60,000 nucleotides of DNA from Zygnema cylindricum (GCA_037447655.1 JBBHKE010000953.1:343001-403000); one strand, 5' to 3'; shown: positions 1 to 12,095, numbered from the stretch's first letter. A program made the numbers and translations. The notes: a model not told the origin generated them from the sequence alone.

Positions 1-1514
1 CGGATACTTTCTGTAAAAATACCTGAGCTTTTTTTTCAGTCAGCTGGCTTTCAAAAACTAGCTAGCAATACTGATAGGTTTCAAAAAGAGGAGAGAGACA
101 TTACGAGAGGAATATTAAAATAGTTATTAGCTTTATAGACTTGAGTCGTTTCGATTTCAACGAGTCATTCGAAGGAAACACCATAAATCACTATCAGAGT
201 TAAGTAGTTTGAGGACTGTTTTCGAGTTAGTAGTTCAATTTTGGGTTTATGCTAACGATTGTGAATCGCAAAAAGAATTTAAAATACACCAATTTCTTTT
301 TTGACTCTATTTTGCGTTAGAGGGCAAGAATTAAAACCGGAACAGAATTAGTGTTTAAGGCTAATCGTGATTCTCAGTACTGTGGTGCAGACTGCCTGTG
401 GAGACCCCGACTGAGAACCTTCGGGAGCCTTTAGATGGATGCGGCTGTTGAAGACAGAGCTCCAAAAATCAAAATCCTGGTGTTGATTTGTCATCGATTT
501 TGTAAACCATGTATCTATCTGGGTCAAATTTGGGATTTTTCGGGCTTTAGCCCTTTCCATTGCTTGCATTAAGCATGCAATTGGCGATAAATTCCATTTT
601 CCACACTATTTGTCGCTTTAGGATATTCTTAACTTAGAAAGGACAGTTAATGTTGTATTCAATTGCAGGAACATATCATGAGAATTTTGAAGTACGGAGG
701 TGTACCTTGTAGGAAACTTGTAGGAAATGAGGTATTGTTTATGTTTTTGTTCATGTTTGGAGCAAGGTAGAGAAAGCGAAGGTGGTTTTCTGAAATGGGA
801 CAATGGCATGTAAATTATTCCAAATGGGAAGCTTTATTATAATGTTTACAATGTTCTTGGACAGCTTCTCTGTACTTTTTATTTGTGTGTGTCTATTAGG
901 ATGTATGTTTTTTCAGTTTCGTTTTGGCTTTTCCTTTCATTTGTTTCCATGTACTTAGATGTTTTAACATAGTTCTTTCTTAATAAAATTTATTATTTTT
1001 ACTTAACGGCGCATTGGGACCGAAGTGATATTTTTCGAGATTGTGAACTCGTACTCAAATGACATGCTCAGTTTACAGATGAAATCTGCAAGGTTACACC
1101 TTCCATTGCGAATAGAGTTGAAGTGGTATAAGTACCGACAACTCTAAAAGTACATTTCTGGATGATGAGAGAGGCCTTGATCTATATACTTAACTAGCGT
1201 TATTTATGTTCTTCTATGATTTTGAGTTGAATTTACTGTCAATCTAAGTAGAGTTATCAACTTTATTACTGATGAAAGTATGTCATATGGAAGTATTGTG
1301 CAAAATGAAAAGTGTTGCATGCCTTCATTTTACATATCCTGTTGTTTGTCTACTAGCTTTTACGCAGTGCTTACTTTCTCTTAGCTTGTTTACTTCAACA
1401 TCGCGGTGTGCATAATCACGCTCCTTCCTAGCAGCAACACGTACACATGTTCCGTCTGACCAACGGCTGTAATTGTACATTTGAATCCAAAACAGTGCTT
1501 TCCTCATTGTTATA
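1..1514. other. gene-free flank
   Basis: No convincing exon was found on either strand. The short open frames here lack splice-linked continuation and recognisable motifs. Base composition is AT-rich like the other intergenic stretches. It may be the 3' flank of a gene outside the window. Confidence 0.5.
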
Positions 1515-1522
1515 CAAATTAG

Positions 1523-2287
1523 TAGTGTTGTGTGTCGGTAAAAAAATAATCGCGATAACACCGATACCGATAGTTATCGGTTATCGAATGGTCAGAGGTC
1601 CCAATATATCGGTCCGAGACCAACAAATTCCATATCGGCGACAACTTAAAAAAATATAGTATGCATACAATAGTACTTTATAATATACTGTATTATATTA
1701 TTGACTTTATATTGCGTGGTATGCCACGTGTAAGAATATGTTCCGTACGCTGTTCAACTGAAATTTATTGCGGATAGCGCGGCACATAAACGTAAACAAG
1801 TTTAAAATAATAATTTATAGTTCTAAAATTATAGTACCGAAACGAAAAAAATAAATTAAACCAGACGAACAGACGAACAAAGCAGACAAACAAATCTGTC
1901 AGACTGCCGCCATTAACTGCAATTTATAGAAAAATAACAGTCAAAGGGACATTATGGAAGGGGTACCCAAGTAAAACCCCCTTAAATTAGAAATAATGAA
2001 GGAAAAATCCCGATTTTTTACCGAAATCAGGGGGAAGGGGGTCCGCGGTGCGTCTGGGGAATAACACGTACAGTTGAATGTACTGGCCGCACATTTATCT
2101 GTACGGTCCGTGCAAATATCGCCGATAGTTATCGATATCGGTGTTATCGCCGATAACAACCGATAAATATCGGTTATTTATCGGCGATAATGCCGATAAC
2201 GTATAACGTACCAATATATCGATTATCAGCTACCCGAAAAAAGTCCCATATTAGTTATCGGCAAATCCTTACCGATACACAACACTA
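1523..2287. mobile_element. non-autonomous hAT-type DNA transposon (765 bp)
   Basis: The element begins TAGTGTTGTGTGTCGGTAA and ends with the inverted form TTACCGATACACAACACTA, one mismatch in 19. It is flanked on both sides by the perfect 8-bp direct repeat CAAATTAG (1515-1522 and 2288-2295). An 8-bp target duplication with termini of the TAGNGNTG kind is the known signature of hAT elements. Many short GATAA/CGATA-type motifs in both orientations crowd the subterminal 100-150 bp, as expected for transposase-binding repeats. No long open frame is present, so it has no transposase of its own. The near-perfect termini and perfect duplication suggest a fairly recent insertion. Confidence 0.9.
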
Positions 2288-3371
2288 CAAATTAGATTTG
2301 TAACACTTGTACACAATTATCTTAGACTTATACAAACATACATATGGACATCACAAGGTGGGCAAGTTATCACAATGGCTCTAAAGTTAATGCCAACCAT
2401 AAAAAGTAATCACAGACCTTCAGAAACATCCAGGGTAAACCCTTGAAACTTAGAAACCCCCTGGTTTAGTTAACGCTTTGCAGGATAAATTAAAAAGCAC
2501 GATGGTAAACCATCTGAGTCTTGGGGTACAAAAGGGGTGGCATAACCAACACTGAAAAACAACAATAAAAAACAAAAAGAGCGACAAGAACACACCCTAA
2601 AAAAAGGAAGCAACAACAAGGAAAATAAAAGCATTAATCAAAACTTATCCATAACTTTCCACTATCGTCAAAACACTAATTCCACTCAAGTTTACTCTCA
2701 CCTTTAAACAAAAAATAGCGTTGTTATACTGCTTATTCTTCACACTAATTATATTTGCGGTTCAGAATGGACGACACCATTTAGACCAGAAATAGAATTA
2801 TCACCACTGAAAGTCTGAAACAACCCTCAACATTAATTATTTCTTAACGCAAATAATGATTGTGTGTACCCAACACACCATTGTTAACTTGATACAAAAT
2901 CATTAGTGAGAAATAAATTTGACGTGCGTTTCATGAATAAGTCAGAATTTTGGATGTCTTAATTAGTTTGCCCCCCACTAATGACAGAAAAATCAGACAA
3001 AATATGTCATTAACCAACTAGAAAATAACCAACATCAGGCAAAAGAGAAATCTCTACCACAGATTTCTCAACCAACCCTTAATAAAAAATTTGGACAGAG
3101 CAAATACCAACAATTGAGCTTTTAATCAAACCCAAAACGATAAATCACTTCTCTCTCTACTGCCCGACCAGCACCTTGCAGTACAGGTATTTCGCGATAT
3201 TATAAGTGATTCTGCCTAATAAGGTCGATCGAAAAGAAACTTCTGTACAAGAAAATGAAACAAAAAATAGAAAATGGGAAGTGTCTGCCTAAGTGCACAC
3301 TATAAACATTCAGACTATCTTAGAAAGCCCCTAGAGATGAACCGGTACGTGGTACGGATAATTCCTATAAA
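2288..3371. other. intergenic, repeat-containing
   Basis: AT-rich sequence without a supported gene. It holds a dispersed repeat copy starting at 2481 and lies just past the stop codon of the minus-strand VPS60 gene, so the right-hand part probably contains that gene's 3' UTR. Confidence 0.5.
2481..2640. repeat. dispersed repeat, copy A
   Basis: From CAGGATAAATTAAAAAGCAC onward this stretch matches 11952-12095 almost base for base over the first ~70 bp. Patchy similarity continues through an ACAACAACAAGG(C/A)AAATAAAAGCA block about 130 bp in. It includes the imperfect palindrome GATGGTAAACCATC. No terminal inverted repeats or target duplication could be fixed, so the repeat class is unknown. 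Confidence 0.7.
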
Positions 3372-6318
3372 CTATGTCCGTATGCGTTGTCCAAAGTTCA
3401 AATCCTCAACGGGCTCCGCCTGTGTTGACAAAAGACAAGAGAGTGAGAGACTAAACAGGAGGGAGGGAGGGAGGGAGGGAGAGAACTAGAGAGCTAGAGA
3501 GAGAGACCACAGTCACGCATAAAGCAACAAGCAAAACCATGCAAAAAGATTTTTGGTATGGTCAGAAACACAAAAAAAACCTTCAAATCGCAGACAACGT
3601 TACCTCTAACAAAAATTTAAACCATGAAATACCCTAAAAATACAGTTTTCTCACTTTCAAAACCCACGAATACTTCAGTCCAAATGACACGAGAGCCATC
3701 TGTTCAAGTAAACACCAGGCCAGACTGCCTCGTTACTTTCCCTCTGGAGTTTCGTATCTTCCCAAAAATCCTCTTAGACCTAAAACGACAACTCTACTGA
3801 CGATACCAACGAGGCAGAAACGGTTACCTGAGGCGGTGCCCTACGACCCTGTGGGGCTGATGGTAGTTGTAGGTCAGAATCAGGTGTTTCTGGAGTAAGG
3901 TCTGGCTGGAGGTACGATGGTAAACCTTCTGTGTCAGCCTCTGTTCCCATGTCTGCCTCAAGTGCATCCAGTTCTGGCCACCGTTACAGCCACCCAATAG
4001 AACATGGAAATCAATGCCACGTCTATCAACTAGTATATGGTTTTTCTAATCAATATTTCAGATGATTTTTTAAATTATTTTTTAGCTAAGAACGAAGTCA
4101 TTCTGCATTTTTTTGATTGCAAGAGAACCATTTCATTATCGTGAAGCAGGATGCTATAGCATGACAACCGCAGAAGCCTTGTCTATTGACATTTTTGGCG
4201 AATAAGGAAGCAAAGAGATGATGATAATCAATGATTCCAGAACCTTTTGGTGATTATCAAACGGGTTTTCATTAGAGGTACTTTAAGCGTGCTTAACACA
4301 TTGCAAGGAATATGCAACATGACGACAATAGTATTGACGGGTTTGCTTTTCTGTTGGTGACTATTATACAAATACCAGAAGATACATGTGTAACGAGCAA
4401 CCGTCTCCTGACGTTCCCTATAACATTTTCCTTTTGAGAAGAAACAAATGCCAAATTTGGGTTTCAAAAAGATTCTGTCTGTATGTAGACACTGTCACAA
4501 AACATGGAATTTTTTGACTCGGTCAACTTCAATGCCAGCACCGATTCCAAGAATGGTTCCTTACAAACTAGCTTGTGGAAGTTCAATCTCCGAAGGAAAT
4601 GTTTTAGCAAAGGACCCCTTTCAACAGTGTTTCACACAAACAAGTCCTCTCCATGATGACCTCCATGTCAACCGTCTCACTGCTGCATGATTAGGTTAAA
4701 AGGCAGGTGAGGTATACCTCCCATAAGATCCTCTTCATCCAAATCATCTGGAACACCATAGCTTCTGCCCAACGTCTCCTGAATTTCACTACTATAATCC
4801 ATAAGGTCCATCATGTCATCTTGTAATTTCTGCACCATCAACCCAAGTATCGGCCATCACATGTATGATCGCACATATGCCTTTTAACTGTTGAAAAATG
4901 CTTAGAATATCACCACTTCTGCATGCAACACACTCTTACAGGAGTATCCTATTGGCTATTTGAGTTACATACATCCACATCGTCTATTTTCAGAGTCTTC
5001 ATTTGTCCCTTTAACTCTTTGTTTGCTTGTTTCATCGCCGCCATCTGCACCCATCACCAGGCCTCCAGTCATAAATGGCTTCAAATGCTCAGCCTGCTTG
5101 TTATAAGAAAATGAAAACTAAACAGGTTCCAGGACACATGCAAAAAAACAAACACGGAACCGTGGCGCCCAATGGTACTAGCATCTTGACTGTGCGCAAC
5201 ATATGATCTGGTTACCGTTTGCTGAGCATCTTTCAGGCCTTCACTGGCAAAGGACACTTGCTCTAAGTTGAAACTTTGATTATAAAGGTTATCCCTTTGC
5301 CCCTCGAACCTGGAAATGCCCCAGCCGAAAACCAAAAAATTCAGTAAACAGAAATCAGCATAGCCCACAAGATTGCCCTTAGAACTAATGTATAGTTTGA
5401 GAGAAACCAAACCATTGGTAGCCATTAATAATACCTACACTTTTTGAGCCACGTTTTTCTGGCCTGTGTATGTACAATGTAGCAAAAAAACCTGATTATT
5501 GGTAGACAACGTGCTTCCACCTTGCCAGCACTTATGTGAAGGCACATATCATCCTTAATTTGCAATGAACACTGAAACTTCTTGACCATAGTAACGAGAA
5601 TAGTGTATCGATAAGACAGGTGAAAGAGGGCTACTGCACTAATGCCGCTTATTAACGCAACTGCAAAATGAAATTGGTTTACATTTCTATCACGACAGCA
5701 ACGAAAAAGAAGGTGAAAGTGAAGGTGCAAACCTGTCTAGTAGACCATACACCATACATACTACTAGACAGGTTTGCATCTTTACACTCACCTTCTTTTC
5801 GTTGCTTTCGTGATAGAAATGTATATATATAGCATTCTTGAGTTATACTTGAAAACTTAAATTGTAATTATGATTGTACATGCAACGAACACGCAATCTC
5901 CCTACCAGAAATCCACATTGCTATTAAACAAAGACCAATATGGCCAAGAAAAAATAACAAGACAAGATTGACGTCGCTCACATTTTTTTCTGCTTTAGAA
6001 GCCTCATTGCTCGTGCCTTAATAGCTTCCTGAGCAGGCCCGGGTCTAGTGCGCTTTATTTGCTCACGATACTTGAATAGCTCAGCATCCAGCTTACGTAT
6101 CTTCTCATCAATATTGTCACCACGTTTGTTTAACTGCCAAAATCAACCCGGTGTCCCTTTAGAACCATTCACCTAACCCAAACTTAGACAACATACGCTA
6201 TTAAACTGTTAACAAGGCAATACCCGCTAGGCTGAAAATTATAACTCACTCTGTCATTAGATTCCTCCAAAGTCGGTGGAGGAACCTTCTCCTTCTTCAC
6301 TCCAAACACTCTCCTCAT
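3372..6318 (-). CDS. VPS60: VPS60/CHMP5, ESCRT-III subunit
   Basis: Seven exons on the minus strand: 6250-6318, 5982-6133, 5216-5309, 4973-5044, 4718-4829, 3828-3973 and 3372-3419, together 230 codons, the usual family size. ESCRT-III subunits polymerise on endosomal membranes to drive multivesicular-body sorting; VPS60 works with LIP5/VTA1 to regulate the VPS4 ATPase. The start MRRVFG, the basic helix LDAELFKYREQIKR, the segment GQRDNLYNQSFNLEQV and the acidic tail ELDALEADMG...GLPSYLQPD are family hallmarks recognised from memory. All junctions are GT-AG and stay in frame. The final short exon (AEPVED...) is chosen from a good polypyrimidine acceptor and phase. It lacks the DEFGLP motif usual in plants, so that exon is less certain. 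The gene is divergent from SYF2. Intron 2 contains a long foldback. Confidence 0.93.
3456..3481. repeat. GGGA microsatellite
   Basis: Uninterrupted GGGA units followed by GAGAGA-rich sequence, inside the last intron of the VPS60 model, about 40 bp upstream (in the gene's sense) of the final exon's acceptor. In the gene's sense the tract is pyrimidine-rich and could contribute to that acceptor. Confidence 0.8.
5681..5822. repeat. intronic foldback, ~62-bp arms
   Basis: Left arm 5681-5743 and right arm 5761-5822 are inverted copies, roughly 88% identical by eye, around a 17-nt loop (accatacaccatacata). Both ends read ACATTTCTATCACGA inward. It lies in the VPS60 intron between exons 2 and 3, so a transcript would form a long stem. 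It is either a foldback MITE with short ends or a small-RNA-type hairpin. No clear target duplication is visible beyond a possible TA. Confidence 0.85.
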
Positions 6319-6826
6319 GGTTGCTGCGTTTGTGCTATCAGGTGACCAGAAAATAACCAAAACAGAATCAAAACAATCACTTTTACAAAAAACAATATGC
6401 TCGACAACGCGTTCTTTATCAGACGACTACTTTATCTTTCACACATCTCGCCATGGCTAGACGTGTGCGAAGCGGACGGTCAATGACGGTCAATGACGGT
6501 CAATGAACCTAAAAATTGACTACCGTACCGTAACCGAATCCCCAAAATAGTGAGCAAAGGACAGTTTTGCTTTGCCCTAAAGCAAGGCATTCTAATTAGT
6601 GTTGTACAATAACACGCTTTCAAGTTTCAACCAATATTGCTATCTCGATACAGCATTGCTGCAGTTTAATATCGATAGGCAACAGTGTTGGCATTTTTCA
6701 CACGCGATATTGCCAGTATTCAATATTCCAATATTTCAGCCTTTTAGGTTTCAGCTTTACAATTTTCTGCTTTTTAGGGCGGAAGTTACAGGGGTCAGAA
6801 GTTAAAAAAAGGCCAGGTGTGCCCTA
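6319..6826. promoter_or_regulatory. shared promoter region VPS60 / SYF2
   Basis: Only 508 bp separate the two divergent start codons, so both 5' UTRs and core promoters must fit here. The decamer GACGGTCAAT is repeated three times exactly, head to tail, at 6475-6504. A 10-bp period places the copies on the same face of the helix. The unit contains GGTCAA and TGAC cores, the latter found in W-box and bZIP-type sites. No firm TATA box was assigned. Confidence 0.6.
6475..6504. repeat. three tandem copies of GACGGTCAAT
   Basis: Three perfect 10-bp units in the divergent promoter, 157-186 bp from the VPS60 start and about 320 bp from the SYF2 start. Confidence 0.95.
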
Positions 6827-9429
6827 ATGGCAGAAACACAGTCAGAACCGATGCGAGCGCATCCTCGCTGCGTCAACGCCGACAACCCTTTCCACGAATG
6901 TGTTGAATATTGCTTTCGCAGAATAGCGCAGTCGGACGAGAAGCCTTTAGATGATAAAAGCGCCGTCAAAGGTGATTTGGTGTTTCCCTGTGCCACTTTT
7001 CTTGGAACAGTGTGGGATTCCTAATTTTGCTGAATGTGTCACTGTTAGAATTGCTAATTTCTTAAACATTGTCTATGCTTTCGACCAAGGTTTTTGTTTT
7101 TTTGAATTGTGGAGCAGCTATAGGCTTTCTTGATTCAGATCTTGTGAATGATAGAGTAAGTGGAGCATCCTTGTGTAATGTAATCGCTGTATAATTTCTT
7201 TTCCTGGTGGTATCTTGAGGTCCCTGCAGTTTTTTCACCAGTATGCCACTCTGCTCAGAAGCATAAAGCAAATGTGAAAGTCTTGAAGGTTTTGTGTATA
7301 CTCCTCCACAAACTGGTCGTTTTATTTTGCCAGATGTTCCGGATTGTGGCTGATTGCAGTTGTTTCTGATCTGCAGATTCGCCAGCAAACACACTTGCTT
7401 CTCTTCCGACTGCTTTTGGTCGGCAAACAGGAGGTACTCGAAAGAGAGATGTTTCAGACGAAGCTGTGACTGCGGCAGTTCTTGGAGTTGTGAGCGAGAG
7501 GAGAGAAGCCGATTTAGAGAAAGTTCCTCTGGATGACGCAGCAGAGGAATCAGAGGAGGGTAATGAAGCTGAGGAGGTGGACTATTCTGGTCTTAGTGAA
7601 AGACAGAAAAAACTTTTCGACTTGAGGCTTAAACTTGTAAGTTCAATGCTTGTCTAATACTGTTATTGTGAAAGAGTTCTTGCAGAGGGAAATGCACTGT
7701 AGTTACCGTCTAGATTTTTTGGCCGTGAAAATAGAAATGTGACACTTAAAGAGCGTTTTTTGCTGTCAAAATTGAGTTAAGATCCTTTAAAAAAAAATTA
7801 AACATTGATTTCGCTATGTGACTCCTTCATTTCCGTGCCTGGACAAATCTTCTTTGTTTTGTCAAGAAATCGAGCCTTTCAGCAATTTGTCTATTCAATT
7901 CCACATGATGCTTTATAAAACTAACATATATGCTAATTTGGTCCGTTAGCAAGTCAATGAAGGCCAATTTTCTTGCTCTTAAGTTGGCGAATCGCATCCA
8001 AGTTGCAATTTTGGTGAAAGTTGACGCATCCAGGACGATTGCCTTCTATTTTTGTGCTTTGGAATGTTGCAAGTAATTTTTGAAGACAAAGCTGGCTGCT
8101 ATTTTATGGATTTGCATTCTGCGCAGAATCAAGCCCGAAAAGCCAACCAGAGTGCAGTTGTGGCTGAAAAGAAGCGTGAAGATGAACCGGAGGAGACAAG
8201 AGGAATATCAAAGCAGAAGTGGTTTGAAGAGAAGAAGAAGAAAATAGGGAAGCAATTGGAATCGAACGGACTGGATATGAGTCAGGCATTTATGCTTGAC
8301 ACTCAGGAAGAGGCAGAGGCGAAATACAAGAAATGGGAAAAGAAGGAAGCTGCGTTTGGTTGGGATGGTTAGTTCATGGCTCATCATTACCCTGTATGGG
8401 GATGGGAACATCTCGGCTTTTCATTTGATAGGTTTTTGTTCATGCATGCACTTGAACTAGATTTGCCTAAGGGTGAATTTATCATCACACCTTACTTTTG
8501 GTTTATCCTCGCAATCTCAGTGGGGGACGATTAGGATGTTGACAGGAGTTTGTTTTCCCAGTTGGTCTGTGCTGGAATAGGCCTTTCCCAGAAGACTGTT
8601 TAGAAGATGTTTGCATAATGTTCCATTCCATATGCAGTGATCCAGATGTTAACTCCTTTGATGAGTGGAGGAAACTTTTTTGAAGCTTTGCTCGATGCTG
8701 GGCAAGTGAAGGTGTTGTTGGTATCTGGCCTCTTTTTTAGTTATTTGATGATTTCACCAGATTCTTGCTATTCTTATATCACGATTTTCCAGGTTCCTTC
8801 AAGAGCAGAATCAGTGATGGATGTGAGGTCAGAAAAAAATAGTACTGTCAAACTTCCTGACTTTCTTTTCTGCTTTGTTTTGTGTTGCAGTTTTCAATCA
8901 GAGGTCGTTGTACAGGGCCTACAAAAAAAGAGCTAAAGACATTCCAGTGACGATGGAGGAGTACAATAAGGCAAAGGAGGCTGACCCTGAGTTTTACAGA
9001 GACAGTGCAAGCTTGGAGTACGGGAAGGTAGGTCCCTGGCCCACTGGTCCATGTCATTTAAGGCCGTAAAAGGCTCAATCCCCATCAGGGCCTATATATT
9101 CTGTCTGGATAAGATTTGCTGAAAACCTGGTGTTCAATGCGGCTGTTTTGGGTATCTGTTGATCTATTGGTGTATTTTTCCTTTTTTGAGCATGGGTGCA
9201 GCCTGTTAATGATACCGAGGAGAACATTAATCGCATGGTTCGAGAATTGGACGAAAGGCAAAAAGCTAGGAAGGATTTCAGTCGCCGAAGGCGATATCAT
9301 GAGGAGAAGGACATTGATTCTATTAATGACCGTAATGAACACTTCAATAGGAAGATTGAACGTGCATTTGGCAAGTACACTGTGGAGATTAAGAACAACT
9401 TGGAACGTGGAACTGCTTTGCCGGACTAA
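6827..9429 (+). CDS. SYF2: SYF2 pre-mRNA splicing factor
   Basis: Exons 6827-6971, 7377-7636, 8127-8367, 8891-9027 and 9202-9429 give 336 codons plus stop, all GT-AG. SYF2 is a component of the spliceosome's NineTeen/Prp19-associated complex and acts in the nucleus around the first and second splicing steps. The plant-type N-terminus is visible (HPRC.NADNPFHECVEYCF), followed by an acidic linker, the basic helical core GISKQKWFEEKKKKIGK, then LDTQEEAEAKYKK, NQRSLYRAYKKR and ADPEFYRD. The highly conserved C-terminal block runs from DFSRRRRYHEEKDID to IKNNLERGTALPD. The protein is somewhat longer than my recollection of the Arabidopsis one (about 300), mainly in the acidic linker coded by exon 2. 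The ATG at 6827 is the first in frame and precedes the conserved HP.C motif. Confidence 0.95.
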
Positions 9430-10034
9430 GGGAGAATACTCAGAATACCTGTCACCATATTTCACCACTAGATGTGCATAGACATCGAGGAACATGGACG
9501 CTGTAGATAGCCGTGGGTTTTGTTTAGATTAGCACATTTGAGGGGCACTGTAGTTTACATGTTTTTGGAAGAGTGTCCGAAGGTTTTTTGCTTTGTACTG
9601 TTGCCCTTGTGTCTTTGTTTTTGACTTCTGCTCGGGAGGTTAGAGGACTACAAGGCTTTTGTAAACAAACATAGTAATCTACAAATTTATGGCTGGATTG
9701 GTTCCTTTCAAGAATTTCGTTTGTGCCTTAGTTTACTACGTCTTTAGCACTAAGGCATCTTGAGTATTGTAATTGCACTAAACTTTGTACAATTCATGTG
9801 GCTAGTCGTAATGAACGGCCGAATTGCTGAAGTTCCTTCAAATGCTCCAGAGACATTCCGAGGTGCAAAACAAATATGTAGTTTTGGGAATTGAAGCTCT
9901 TTAGCAGCTTTTATTATGCATGGAGCTCTCAGGTAGCTCAGGAGCTCGATAACTGGCGGTTTCACTTGGGAGTCAATGAACATCTACTCTTTTTCCGGTG
10001 AGTTCACCATGCTTACTCCGTTTTGATTGCAGTA

Positions 10035-10631
10035 GGGGGTATTCTCACTTGAGGAGTTAGGAATGTTTCTACAATGTTGTAGATTCTATAATGTTTGCAA
10101 GGCAAATCATGTAAACCAAAATCCGTACCTATTTTGGTACGGTGACGATCTGCCAATTTGAAGACTTCGATGCAAAAAGTATCTCGTTTCGCAATCTCTA
10201 TGCACAGACCCGTCAATCTCATATTTACAATAAGGAGGAGGCTGATCGGCCTAACAAACAGAAAGAAATGGACGTAAAAGAAATCTGACCAATGAAAAAC
10301 AAAATATACAAGCGCTTTCTAAAGTTCAACTTTGCCCGCTGCTTCGGGCAGCATATTTTCGTGGAAAACGCGAGGCTTTAAAGAATTCGGCGCTTAACTT
10401 TCCAAATATCTGTATATCTTTGGTATCGGCACTGTTGGTGTCGTAATCCTCATTTCTGGATTAATAGCTGTCAAAGCTTTATAGAATATTTTAGAAACTT
10501 CATCAAATTTGTGTTTATTCAAAAATGTTCCCAATTTTTTTCCGATTTTGACCCATTTATTCAGGAATATCAGGTTTGATTCATTAAATATTACAGAAAC
10601 ATTCACAACTTCTCTCAAGTGAGACTACCCC
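10035..10631. mobile_element. MITE-like element, 597 bp
   Basis: The ends are inverted repeats of about 50 bp: left starts GGGGGTATTCTCACTTGAG, right (reverse complement) GGGGTAGTCTCACTTGAG, both continuing into AATGTTTCT. Overall arm identity is around 80% by eye. A TA dinucleotide sits at each outer edge (10033-10034, 10632-10633), compatible with a TA target duplication as in Tc1/mariner-type elements. No transposase frame is evident. The superfamily assignment is tentative. Confidence 0.7.
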
Positions 10632-11951
10632 TATTCTTAATCTTCTGCTATTAGGTGTTTTTGTGTTTTTTTTTAAAAGGAATGTATTGTGGTTCTAAAG
10701 AAGAGAAGTACAATGGTTGTGTTGGTTGATTGGAAGAATGTTAAATACTTTTAGGATTTTTTTAGGATTTTTCGATGGGCAGTGTAGCATGCGCCACCTG
10801 GCCAAGCGCTCGTCTCTTGAGAGATGAGGCAGCGTGGTATTCCGCGAGATGAGGTATTTCCGGCACACTATGGTGTGAATTGGCGCAAAATGATAGGGCG
10901 GCCATGGCTGCTCCACAGCCAAATGTTGCAGTGGAGCGAATGGTGCCCGACATTGCAAAGATGTTGTTCAACTGTACCGTCAGGTCTACTTTTGGGAAAT
11001 TGAATGGTTTGATGAGTTTGCGGAAACCGCAGGCTAGTCGTGGAAATGGAAATGAGGGTTGACATGTTTGACTTTTAGGTGTAATGATTCTCGAGGAGGT
11101 GAATAAGTAAGTCATTGAAGAAGTTTTTGCAGTGCCTGTTTTGAGATGTTTATTGGGAAGCATCATGTTTGTTTGTAAATGAGCTGGTGTAAGTGGTTAA
11201 CATTAGGATTCGGGCTCCAGACTTTTGAGCGTTTGGCTTCCTGTTTACTGTAGAGTGCTCTTTCAGGTTGGCTCGTGTGTTATATTTTCAAGGTCTATCA
11301 GATGCAAATTAACTCTTCAAGGTCTGTTAGATTGCTTTGCAGGTACTCCAACCCGTTTTTCGATGGTTACTTGAACAATTACGCAAAAGAATCGGCTTTC
11401 TGTTATTCGTCAATTCTGATGAAGCAATTGGTTTATGGTTAATTCAAACTCGTCAAGGCAATCCTTACTTGACTCGAGCAAATAATGGTTGTTCAGAGGT
11501 GCGACGAAGGTTTCAAACTCACAAGCCACATGTAAGAGGCATCTATATGTACACTTATGGAGATGATCCATGTTTTTGTCATCACATGTCAGTTCGCAGT
11601 TTGGTAGTTGCGATCTTGAAAAGGAACACCGCCGTTAGGGTTTTTCTTTGCGGTGTATGTAATGATGAGCAGGGTAAATATATTCATCTGAGCTTGTAGT
11701 GAAAGTATAATGTGTTTTTATGCATGTCTGGTCTTGGTGAATACATCTTGATGTTACTGCAGATGGTAGTATTTTTGTCTTATCGTTTGCTAATGAGATT
11801 TGGGCCACAAAAGATTTTGGAAATACCAGTTATTTTATGATTGTGTTTTTTAGTTATTTTCAGGTCGAATTTGGTTTTCTTTGAAGTGGTGACTAGACAA
11901 ATTTTTATTTTGATGTATAGTTTTCTACATGAGAGACATAAGTAAAAGAGG

Positions 11952-12095
11952 CAGGATAAATTAAAAAGCACGATGGTAAACCATCTAAGTCCGGGGGTAT
12001 AAAAAGGGTGGTATGGCCAACACATAAAAACTACCAGGGCAATAAAACTAAAGAGAGCAACGGTAACAACAACAAGGCAAATAAAAGCACCCAAA
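11952..12095. repeat. dispersed repeat, copy B
   Basis: Same orientation and sequence as the copy at 2481-2640, starting CAGGATAAATTAAAAAGCAC. A weaker, shorter relative of its GATGGTRAACC core appears near 13455. About 100 bp downstream, CGGGGGAGCAC at ~12193 recurs inverted near 13535, hinting at a larger decayed element spanning about 11.95-13.55 kb. Confidence 0.65.

Noticed and set aside
3901-3940. CGATGGTAAACCTTCTGTGTC, similar to the dispersed-repeat core GATGGTAAACCATCTGAGTC
   Set aside because: It lies in a VPS60 exon and codes for the conserved GLPSYL; the resemblance is short and does not extend.
10762-11166. 134-codon minus-strand frame and a 60-codon plus-strand frame in a GC-richer island
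   Set aside because: No recognised motif, no splice continuation and both strands open; not enough to call a gene.
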